Origin: Yoonia sp.
GTDB lineage: Bacteria; Pseudomonadota; Alphaproteobacteria; Rhodobacterales; Rhodobacteraceae
Assembly (NCBI GenBank): GCA_028822885.1
Contig: JAPKCP010000233.1
Span: 1-5,222 of the forward strand
Direction of reading: 5' to 3'
Length of the DNA: 5,222 bases
In this document: piece after piece, positions 1 through 5,157 of the stretch
How the letters are laid out: every line of letters begins with the position of its first letter
Position numbering within the stretch: the stretch's first letter is position 1
Notes under the pieces: model-generated
Told to the model about the DNA's origin: nothing
Seen by the model: only the letters and a program-made list of their open reading frames with translations
Database searches by the model: none
Program-made: the position numbers and the translations under genes

Positions 1-1670
1 AAGTGCTTCATCACCATTTTGATTGGATTTGGGGCCGCTTGACCAAGCCCACAAATGCTCGCGTCCCCCATCGCTGTGCACAGGTCCGTGAGCAGGTCTT
101 GGTCCCATTTGTCCGCTTGCATCAGCTTTACAGCCTTTTCGCAGCCAACTCGGCAGGGCGTGCACTGTCCGCAGCTTTCGTCTTCAAAGAACCGCAACAT
201 GTTAAGGGCCGCGTCGCGGGCTTTGTCTTTGTCTGACAAGACCACAACGGCGGCTGACCCGATGAAAGTGCCATGTGGCTGGAGCGTGTCAAAATCGAGC
301 GGAACGTCGTGCATTGACGCAGGTAACAATCCGGAAGAAGGACCGCCGGGCTGATAAGCCTTAAACGTGTGGCCATCTGCCATGCCGCCCGATGCTGCGA
401 TGATATCGGTAATGGTGGAGCCAGCGGGCAGCAGAAACACGCCGGGGTTTTGCACACGCCCAGAGACGGAATAAGAGCGTAAGCCCTTGCGTCCGTTCAA
501 CTCTGTACTGTTCAGACACTCTGGTCCTTCACGCACAACGCGCGCCACCCAAAGGAGAGTTTCGACATTATGCACCAGCGTCGGTTTGTTGAAAATCCCA
601 ACTTGAGCCACGAAAGGTGGGCGGTGACGTGGGATGCCGCGCTTGCCTTCAATACTTTCAATCATCGCTGATTCTTCGCCGCAAATGTAAGCGCCAGCGC
701 CGCGCCGCAAGTCGATGTAGCCCTCAGACACAACGCCAGCGACTTCCAATGCTTTGATTTCACGGCGCAGGATTTCCAGCACGGCAGGATATTCATCGCG
801 CATGTAAATATAACAAGTTTCGGCTTCGACAGCCCAAGCAGCGATCAGCATGCCTTCGAGAAACAGATGCGGTGTCCGCTCTAAGTAGTAGCGATCTTTG
901 AAGGTACCGGGCTCGCCTTCATCGCCATTTACGGCGAGGTAACGTGTGCCTGTGTTAGCACGTACAAAGCCCCATTTTTTGCCAGATGGGAACCCAGCGC
1001 CGCCAAGGCCACGCAACCCGCTTTCAAGGATTTTGTCCTGCACGGCTTCCCAATCACCACCGTCACGCAACATGGTAAGCTGTGCGTAACCGCCTGATGA
1101 AACGTACGAATCGTAGGTTTCATAGTCAGGGAGATGGGCGTGAGTGTCGTCGGCTGCGATCGCCGCTTCGACCTTTTCAAAGGTCGCGTCATCGATGTGG
1201 TTGTGGCCAATTTCCAAAACAGGGGCGGTATCGCAACGGCCCATGCAAGGCGCGCGAACAACCCGAACGTCATCAGCGTTCAACCCGTCAATTAGGGCTT
1301 TTTGCAAAGCCTGTGCACCAGCGAGTTCGCACGACAGGGAATCGCATACACGGATGGTGAGGGCAGGTGGGACGGCTTCGCCTTCTTTGACGACATCGAA
1401 GTGGGCGTAAAAGGTTGCGACCTCATAGACCTCGGCCTGTGACATACGCATTTCTTCAGCGAGGGCGCATAAGTGGGCCGCGGACAAGCAACCATGCGCG
1501 TCTTGGATTAAGTGCAAGAATTCAATCAATAAATCGGCGCGGCGTGGCTGATCGCCTAACAATCTGCGGACATCGTCCCACGCAGAATCGTCAAGCTGGC
1601 GGCCTTTGGGCGTATGACGGCCCTTGCCTTTGCCTGATTTCCAAACGCCTTTTTTATCGTCCAGCGCCAT
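1..1670 (-). CDS. fdsB: NAD-dependent formate dehydrogenase, fused gamma+beta (NuoE/NuoF-like) subunit; 3' end off the window
   Basis: Diaphorase subunit of a cytoplasmic NAD+-dependent molybdenum formate dehydrogenase. By family knowledge it carries electrons from the catalytic alpha subunit through Fe-S clusters and FMN to NAD+. The frame is open for 556 codons and leaves the left edge (last residues MKH), so only a few C-terminal residues should be missing. Residues about 25-95 form the helical NuoE/FdsG N-terminal part (SQAEVYEVATFYAHF). Residues 100-175 are a thioredoxin-like [2Fe-2S] domain with C109-x4-C114 and C142-x3-C146. The NuoF part follows: glycine-rich FMN/NAD segment at 218-233 (GLGGAGFPSGKKW), NGDEGEPGTFKDR at 248-260, GAGAYICGEES at 324-334, an SLBB-like stretch at about 398-432, and the [4Fe-4S] site C500-x2-C503-x2-C506 with C540. 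NGDEGEPGTFKDR fits FdsB better than respiratory NuoF. Databases may name such proteins 'NAD(P)H-dependent oxidoreductase subunit E'. The alpha subunit should lie to the left. The family is certain; formate as substrate is inferred, since another NAD-linked enzyme (e.g. a hydrogenase) uses similar modules. Confidence 0.9.
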   Translation of the reverse strand, partial: MALDDKKGVWKSGKGKGRHTPKGRQLDDSAWDDVRRLLGDQPRRADLLIEFLHLIQDAHGCLSAAHLCALAEEMRMSQAEVYEVATFYAHFDVVKEGEAVPPALTIRVCDSLSCELAGAQALQKALIDGLNADDVRVVRAPCMGRCDTAPVLEIGHNHIDDATFEKVEAAIAADDTHAHLPDYETYDSYVSSGGYAQLTMLRDGGDWEAVQDKILESGLRGLGGAGFPSGKKWGFVRANTGTRYLAVNGDEGEPGTFKDRYYLERTPHLFLEGMLIAAWAVEAETCYIYMRDEYPAVLEILRREIKALEVAGVVSEGYIDLRRGAGAYICGEESAMIESIEGKRGIPRHRPPFVAQVGIFNKPTLVHNVETLLWVARVVREGPECLNSTELNGRKGLRSYSVSGRVQNPGVFLLPAGSTITDIIAASGGMADGHTFKAYQPGGPSSGLLPASMHDVPLDFDTLQPHGTFIGSAAVVVLSDKDKARDAALNMLRFFEDESCGQCTPCRVGCEKAVKLMQADKWDQDLLTDLCTAMGDASICGLGQAAPNPIKMVMKH

Positions 1671-1676
1671 GGTGCA

Positions 1677-1682
1677 CCCCTT
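1677..1682 (-). promoter_or_regulatory. Ribosome binding site of the formate dehydrogenase fused subunit
   Basis: AAGGGG on the minus strand lies six bases before the ATG at 1670. It supports this start over any internal one and keeps the complete NuoE-like N-terminal region in the protein. Confidence 0.7.
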
Positions 1683-1746
1683 ACTTCTGTTGGCCTCTGC
1701 ATAACGGTTGGCAATGCGACTACGCTACGGAAAAACGACATCTCAG

Positions 1747-1763
1747 CGGTCAGAGGCGCAGCG
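1747..1763 (+). repeat. Imperfect direct repeat, copy 1
   Basis: CGGTCAGAGGCGCAGCG matches 1847-1863 at 15 of 17 positions. The similarity extends slightly to the left if a one-base gap is allowed (TCT then A then CGGT). This copy is about 80 bp upstream of the formate dehydrogenase start codon. It could be a regulator site; no known operator is recognised. Confidence 0.45.
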
Positions 1764-1772
1764 TTTGTTGCC

Positions 1773-1815
1773 GATCCGCGCCAAAGCGACATCATTGGAT
1801 GCACTGGGCGCGATC
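1773..1815. repeat. Bulged inverted repeat in the intergenic region
   Basis: GATC-(C)-GCGCC at 1773-1782 can pair with GGCGC-GATC at 1807-1815. This gives nine base pairs interrupted by one bulged C, with a 24-base loop. No T-run follows on either strand, so it does not look like an intrinsic terminator. It lies between the two direct repeat copies and could be a protein site, a 5'-UTR structure of the minus-strand gene, or chance. Confidence 0.3.
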
Positions 1816-1846
1816 TTCATCGGAATTTAGGACTTTAGGTGTCTAA

Positions 1847-1863
1847 CGGTCAGATGCGCCGCG
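1847..1863 (+). repeat. Imperfect direct repeat, copy 2
   Basis: CGGTCAGATGCGCCGCG is the partner of 1747-1763, exactly 100 bp away and in the same orientation. The two mismatches are at the 9th (G/T) and 14th (A/C) bases. It lies about 180 bp from the formate dehydrogenase start and about 200 bp before the gene at 2061. Confidence 0.45.
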
Positions 1864-2060
1864 ACATTCGGACTACCACGCACATCGGTGTCGAGCAGAT
1901 TTGGAGTGCGCTGCTTATATATGGGCTGATATTGCTGCGATCACTGCCTGTGGTGGCCGTTCGTGCAGGGATAAGAGGCGTGATGGATCGTAGTGCACGG
2001 CACTGGAAAGAGGTGGCAGCGCCGTGGTAGGCTGATCTAAACGGATCATCGGACCTGCAC

Positions 2061-2450
2061 ATGCGCTTTGCCACGCTTACATTTACCCTTATCGCCAGCC
2101 AAGCACTTGGTGAACAACCGATGGGGGCGGCTGAATTTGAAGCCTATGTCACTGGCCGGATCGTGAGTTTCGGTGCGCCGGGCAATCCCGGTTTTGGTGT
2201 TGAGCAATACCTTGAAGGGCGGCGGGTGATTTGGTCAACAGGTGATGGCACGTGCACCAAGGGTGTTTGGTACGAAAGCAAGGGCGACATTTGTTTTCGT
2301 TATGATGGTGATCCAGAGCCGAAGTGCTGGACGACTTACCGTGAAGGTGACGGGCTGCGCGCAATTTACACAACGCGTCCTGACACAACAATAATTTTTG
2401 AGGCAGAAGACTATTCTGTACCACTCATTTGCGGCGAGCTGTCGTCGTGA
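2061..2450 (+). CDS. Small exported protein of unknown function, four cysteines
   Basis: I do not recognise a named family. The 129-residue product starts with a short signal-peptide-like segment (MRFATLTFTLIASQALG) and a plausible signal peptidase I site after Gly17, so a periplasmic or secreted mature protein of about 112 residues is inferred. The mature part opens with MGAAEFEAYVTGRIVSFG and runs as short, aromatic, turn-rich stretches (GVEQYLEGRRVIWSTGDGTC, GVWYESKGDICFRYDG) that suggest a small beta-rich fold. Cys65, Cys78, Cys89 and Cys124 are an even number and may form two disulfides. The pattern resembles uncharacterised exported proteins I recall from Rhodobacteraceae. The start is supported by the signal peptide; the upstream Shine-Dalgarno is weak (CGGA, seven bases away). 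It is the first of three plus-strand genes, 28 bp before the transporter, so cotranscription is likely. Confidence 0.75.
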   Translation: MRFATLTFTLIASQALGEQPMGAAEFEAYVTGRIVSFGAPGNPGFGVEQYLEGRRVIWSTGDGTCTKGVWYESKGDICFRYDGDPEPKCWTTYREGDGLRAIYTTRPDTTIIFEAEDYSVPLICGELSS

Positions 2451-2478
2451 TTAATCTGGCTGATGAACCTAGAACGTC

Positions 2479-3381
2479 GTGAGTGATTGGCTGGTCTCAA
2501 TCGCGGGCACACCGGAAGGTGCGCGCCTTGCGACGTTTCTTGCGCTGTTTTCTGCAGTAGCTCATGCTGTTTTTGGCGCTATTCAAAAAGGCCGACACGA
2601 TCCTTGGTTGACGCGCGGTGCGATTGATTTCTGCCTGGCCGTGATTTCAGCGCCTGTTGCACTTTTCTTGGTCCCTTGGCCCAACCAAACAACTGCGTTC
2701 TTACTGTTTGGGGCGATCATTATCCACTTTGCGTACAAAGTAACGATGGCGTTGGCCTATGAACGCGCGGCTTATACCGTCGTTTATCCCGTCGTGCGTG
2801 GCACAGGGCCTTTGGTCACAGTGATTGCCGCGAGTTTGTTTTTTAACGAACACTTTTCGGCGATCCAATGGCTTGGCGTTGCATGTTTATCTGGGGGGAT
2901 TTTACTTTTAGCGCTCCGCAACTTGTCCGAAGAAACGATTGACCCGCACGCGCTAAAAGTTGGGCTGAGCTGGGCGATTACGGGCGGGATATTGGTTGCA
3001 GTTTACACGACGTATGATGCGTATGGCATCCGCCAATCCCCTGATCCGTTTACATTTTTAGCGTGGTTCTTTTTCGTCACGGCGTTTGATATGCCGCTTA
3101 TTGCTGTTTGGCGGTATCGTCGGATGGCAGCACCCCCCGATCTTTGGCCATTGCTGCAACGTGGTTTCTGGGGTGCGTTGCTTGCTTGGCTTAGTTTTGG
3201 TGGCGTGATGATGGCAACCCGACTGGGCAAAGTAGGCGAGGCTGCGGTGCTGCGCGAAACCTCAACCGTTTTTGCGGCCCTCATTGGGTGGTTCATTTTG
3301 GGCGAAAAGGTCGGGCCACGCCGCCTATTCCTGATGTCGCTTGTCGCACTTGGCGCCGTGATTGTTGAAGTTGGCGGCTAG
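2479..3381 (+). CDS. EamA-family (DMT superfamily) transporter
   Basis: A 300-residue inner-membrane protein with the ten-helix, two-repeat organisation of EamA transporters, the usual family length. Repeat 1 spans about residues 17-146 and ends with RAAYTVVYPVVRGTGPLVTV, then NEHFSAIQWLGVACLSGG. Repeat 2 spans about 160-298 and ends with KVGEAAVLRETSTVFAALIG, then LGEKVGPRRLFLMSLVALGA. These two halves are the internal duplication typical of the family. Members export or import small metabolites such as amino acids or nucleotides; the substrate cannot be read from sequence. The start is GTG: an in-frame TAG at 2470-2472 excludes anything further upstream, and the next in-frame ATG (residue 90) would delete three helices. 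The Shine-Dalgarno is poor (AGAA), so translation may depend on coupling to upstream frames. It follows the exported-protein gene by 28 bp and precedes yciB by 51 bp. Confidence 0.92.
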   Translation: MSDWLVSIAGTPEGARLATFLALFSAVAHAVFGAIQKGRHDPWLTRGAIDFCLAVISAPVALFLVPWPNQTTAFLLFGAIIIHFAYKVTMALAYERAAYTVVYPVVRGTGPLVTVIAASLFFNEHFSAIQWLGVACLSGGILLLALRNLSEETIDPHALKVGLSWAITGGILVAVYTTYDAYGIRQSPDPFTFLAWFFFVTAFDMPLIAVWRYRRMAAPPDLWPLLQRGFWGALLAWLSFGGVMMATRLGKVGEAAVLRETSTVFAALIGWFILGEKVGPRRLFLMSLVALGAVIVEVGG

Positions 3382-3432
3382 CCTATGCGTTTTCGGGCTG
3401 GCGTCGCGGAACGCTTTCGCTAAAACCGCCCC

Positions 3433-4038
3433 ATGGACACAAAACCAATCAACCCGATCTTGAAGCAAGTTCTTGAACTTGGCCCAACACTTGTCTTTTT
3501 CCTGATCTATCTTCGGATCAAGGATGAGACGTATACCATTGGTGGGACAGAGTATTCTGGGTTCATTGTTGCAACGCTGATCTTCGTGCCTGTGCTGCTG
3601 ATTGCGATGGGTGCTTTATGGGCGTTGACCAAATCGTTAAGCCGGATGCAGTTGTTCACAGCCTTTATGGTGATCTTTTTTGGGGGGTTAACTGCTTATT
3701 TCAACGATGAGCGGTTTTTCAAAATGAAAACCTCGATTGTTTATGGCTGTTTTTCGGTTATTCTTGGCATCGGGCTGCTACGCGGCCGCAGCTATTTGGA
3801 ATGGGTGATGGGTGATTTTCTACCCATGCAGCAACAGGGATGGATGATCCTGACAAAGCGGATCACCGGGATGTTTATCGCGCTTGCTATAGCCAACGAG
3901 TTGATCTGGCGGACACAAACGACAGAGCTTTGGGTGAAGCTGGAAACCTTTGCATTCCCAGTTGTTTTGTTTGTCTTCCTTTGGCTACAAATTGTTGGTC
4001 TGCAACGCTTTCTGATCGAACCCGACACTGAAAATTGA
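3433..4038 (+). CDS. yciB: YciB / septation protein A (IspA) family inner-membrane protein
   Basis: A polytopic inner-membrane protein of 201 residues, close to the usual 180-200. Family knowledge links YciB to cell-envelope integrity and to the elongation and division machinery; 'intracellular septation protein A' comes from Shigella work, and the biochemical role is not settled. Family features: the opening NPILKQVLELGPTLVFFLIY (residues 7-26, helix 1), helices near 43-66, 72-90 and 100-117, the loop FNDERFFKMK (90-99), then GWMILTKRITGMFIALAIAN (136-155) with NELIWR at 155-160, and a last helix near 172-192. The start at 3433 fits the family N-terminus; an in-frame TAA at 3421-3423 excludes an earlier one. 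The Shine-Dalgarno is very weak, since the bases before the ATG are CCGCCCC. It is the last gene of the plus-strand set and its TGA abuts the stop of the convergent PilZ gene. Confidence 0.95.
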   Translation: MDTKPINPILKQVLELGPTLVFFLIYLRIKDETYTIGGTEYSGFIVATLIFVPVLLIAMGALWALTKSLSRMQLFTAFMVIFFGGLTAYFNDERFFKMKTSIVYGCFSVILGIGLLRGRSYLEWVMGDFLPMQQQGWMILTKRITGMFIALAIANELIWRTQTTELWVKLETFAFPVVLFVFLWLQIVGLQRFLIEPDTEN

Positions 4039-4041
4039 TCA
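4036..4041. other. Back-to-back convergent stop codons (TGATCA)
   Basis: The palindrome TGATCA is the TGA of yciB on the plus strand (4036-4038) and the TGA of the PilZ gene on the minus strand (4039-4041). There is no intergenic base, so any terminator for either gene lies inside the other gene's coding sequence. I see no GC-rich hairpin with a T-run close by. Confidence 0.85.
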
Positions 4042-4362
4042 GCTTGGCCGGATTTCAGGCATATAGTCTGAGTGTGGCGCCCTGAGGTCACGATATCGCA
4101 TCATGCTAAGCTCTTTTACTGGGATTGGCCGGTCAAACGTGACGCCAGTGCGATTGTTGATGGCCCACCGCACGGTTGCAACATGTGTGTCGTTGCCGCC
4201 GCGCAGCACCACGGCCTCGCCAATCGCGACACCACTAAGGCCCGCAACACAGGCCCCGCCTGCGTTAATGTCAACGATATACGCGACTTGCGGACCACCG
4301 GGGCGCGTGACGTGCACCGGAATATGGGTTTGGTAGCGATACGGTCTTGCTGGATAAGTCAT
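4039..4362 (-). CDS. PilZ-domain protein with altered signature residues
   Basis: A single-domain protein of 107 residues, the size of a stand-alone PilZ domain, predicted cytoplasmic (no signal or membrane segment). PilZ domains are the classic cyclic-di-GMP receptors. The fold pattern is visible: a basic N-terminal stretch RPYRYQTHIPVHV (6-18), then AYIVDINAGGACVAGL (27-42), GEAVVLRGG (48-56), and the end strand RTGVTFDRPI (71-80). Aligned to RxxxR and (D/N)xSxxG, the sites read R9-YQT-H13 and D31-I-N33-AG-G36. The second Arg is thus His and the Ser is Asn, so c-di-GMP binding may be weak or absent. The start at 4362 is preferred over the longer ATG at 4407 because AAAGGGG lies six bases upstream and the added 15 residues (MNTPKMKLRRTKGLI) are not PilZ-like. 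The GST gene ends 56 bp upstream on the same strand, suggesting one transcript. PilZ assignment is by pattern, not by search. Confidence 0.8.
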   Translation of the reverse strand: MTYPARPYRYQTHIPVHVTRPGGPQVAYIVDINAGGACVAGLSGVAIGEAVVLRGGNDTHVATVRWAINNRTGVTFDRPIPVKELSMMRYRDLRAPHSDYMPEIRPS

Positions 4363-4368
4363 GATTAG

Positions 4369-4375
4369 CCCCTTT
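4369..4375 (-). promoter_or_regulatory. Ribosome binding site fixing the PilZ start at 4362
   Basis: AAAGGGG on the minus strand, six bases before the ATG at 4362. The alternative ATG at 4407 has only a weak CAGG in front of it. Confidence 0.7.
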
Positions 4376-4418
4376 GTGCGTCTAAGTTTCATTTTAGGGG
4401 TATTCATTTAAACCTGCG

Positions 4419-5126
4419 TTAATCCCGTTTCCCAAAAAGTGTATTTTGCGCAGATGGATCTGTTTTTGGTTCGCGGCGCAGGTCAGCCGCAAGCGCGCGC
4501 CCTGCTATCACACCGGGCCGCGCGCCAACAGTTTCTAACCAGCGTTGCATATGGGGTTTATCGTCCAGCGTTTGTTGTTGGCCTTCCCAAAGCGAAGCCC
4601 AACCCCACGTTGCGATATCTGCGATGGAATAAAAGTCACCAGCCATGAATTCTGACCGTGCTAATTGTCGATCTAACACGCCGTAAAGACGTGCCGTTTC
4701 ATTGCGATACCTGTCCTTAGCGTAGGGCAGGTCCTGTGGTGGGTCCATCACAGGGGCATATTTGAGGAAGTGATGCGCTTGTCCAGCCATCGGCCCAAGC
4801 CCCCCCATTTGCCACATTAACCATTGATCAACGGCAATATGGTCTCGGTCGGACGCCCCGTAAAACTGCCCAGTTTTGCGCGCTAAGTACTGTAAGATAG
4901 CGCCACTTTCGAAGATGCTGATGGGGCCGCCGTCAGGTCCCTCATGATCGACGATTGCTGGCATCCGGTTATTGGGGGCTATGGTCAGAAACTCAGGGGT
5001 GAATTGATCCCCCGCACCAATGTTGATCAAGTGGGTGTTATAGTCCAACCCCATTTCTTCGAGCGCGATGGAGACTTTCCAACCGTTTGGTGTGGGCCAG
5101 TAATATAGGTCAATGGGGGCTGCCAT
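4419..5126 (-). CDS. yfcG: Glutathione S-transferase, YfcG/YghU (nu-class) type disulfide-bond oxidoreductase
   Basis: A cytosolic glutathione transferase-fold enzyme. Family knowledge: E. coli YfcG binds glutathione and reduces small disulfides rather than conjugating typical GST substrates. The N-terminal thioredoxin-like domain (about residues 4-87) carries the class signature YWPTPNGWKVSIALEEMGLDY; Thr12 and Asn14 match the glutathione-contacting Thr9 and Asn11 of YfcG. It continues with NNRMPAIVDH (52-61) and the G-site FESGAILQYLARKTG (72-86, Glu73-Ser74). The all-helical C-terminal domain (about 93-210) has WLMWQMGGLGPMAGQAHHF (102-120) and the N-capping motif YSIADIATW (166-174). Length from this start is 235, slightly longer than YfcG because of a polar C-terminal tail. 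The longer ATG at 5156 is rejected: a strong AAGGAG sits six bases before 5126, and the protein from 5126 aligns with family N-termini. The PilZ gene follows after 56 bp. Close relatives such as YghU cannot be separated with certainty, but the shorter length favours YfcG. Confidence 0.93.
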   Translation of the reverse strand: MAAPIDLYYWPTPNGWKVSIALEEMGLDYNTHLINIGAGDQFTPEFLTIAPNNRMPAIVDHEGPDGGPISIFESGAILQYLARKTGQFYGASDRDHIAVDQWLMWQMGGLGPMAGQAHHFLKYAPVMDPPQDLPYAKDRYRNETARLYGVLDRQLARSEFMAGDFYSIADIATWGWASLWEGQQQTLDDKPHMQRWLETVGARPGVIAGRALAADLRREPKTDPSAQNTLFGKRD

Positions 5127-5132
5127 GTATGT

Positions 5133-5138
5133 CTCCTT
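5133..5138 (-). promoter_or_regulatory. Ribosome binding site fixing the GST start at 5126
   Basis: AAGGAG on the minus strand, six bases before the ATG at 5126. It lies inside the longer reading frame that begins at 5156, which argues that the longer start is not used. Confidence 0.8.
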
Positions 5139-5151
5139 TTGGCGCAGCGTA

Positions 5152-5157
5152 ATCATA
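5152..5157 (-). promoter_or_regulatory. Possible -10 box upstream of the GST gene
   Basis: TATGAT on the minus strand is one mismatch from TATAAT and would place transcription start just ahead of the ribosome binding site. No recognisable -35 hexamer occurs 15-18 bases further upstream (AAGGGC at 17), so this is a weak call. A small inverted repeat CGTT-ACAC-AACG lies at 5164-5175. The remaining bases to the right edge (to 5222) show no gene. Confidence 0.22.

Larger units (their letters stand above)
1671..2060. other. Divergent intergenic region without a convincing gene
   Basis: These 390 bp separate the minus-strand formate dehydrogenase gene from the plus-strand gene at 2061, so they should hold promoters for both. 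I found no good -35/-10 pair on either strand and no tRNA-like or rRNA-like sequence. What can be seen: an imperfect direct repeat (1747-1763 and 1847-1863), a bulged inverted repeat (1773-1815), an AT-rich run TTATATATG at about 1915, and a small perfect inverted repeat AGTGC-ACG-GCACT at 1992-2004. A GTG-started frame of 63 codons (1839-2030, plus) has no Shine-Dalgarno, is rich in rare codons (ATA three times, AGA) and resembles nothing I know, so I do not call it a gene. In related bacteria a LysR-type regulator often sits beside formate dehydrogenase operons; none is encoded here. Confidence 0.6.

Noticed and set aside
1082..1846. Plus-strand frames of 88-143 codons opposite the formate dehydrogenase gene
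   Set aside because: They are antisense shadows: arginine-, serine- and cysteine-rich with no domain pattern, lying over a fully open, motif-rich minus-strand gene.
1992..2004. Perfect small inverted repeat AGTGC-ACG-GCACT considered as an operator
   Set aside because: Only a five-base arm; such repeats are common by chance and no promoter element lies next to it.
1839..2030. GTG-started 63-codon frame on the plus strand with a hydrophobic middle (IWSALLIYGLILLRSLPVV)
   Set aside because: It starts directly after a stop codon, has no Shine-Dalgarno, uses rare codons (ATA three times, AGA) and resembles no family I know. A conserved ortholog would change this view.
1850..2074. Minus-strand 74-codon frame upstream of the formate dehydrogenase gene, considered as a regulator fragment
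   Set aside because: No helix-turn-helix or other recognisable pattern, many Arg/Ser/Cys residues, and it overlaps the start of the plus-strand exported protein.
3003..3296. Minus-strand 97-codon frame inside the transporter gene
   Set aside because: Antisense shadow of the EamA gene, whose two-repeat membrane pattern is clear in the plus frame.
3382..3432. Possible intrinsic terminator between the transporter and yciB
   Set aside because: No stable GC stem followed by a T-run; the short gap is more consistent with cotranscription.
4072..4368. Plus-strand frames of 77-98 codons opposite the PilZ gene
   Set aside because: The minus frame shows a PilZ strand pattern and a strong ribosome binding site; the plus frames show neither.
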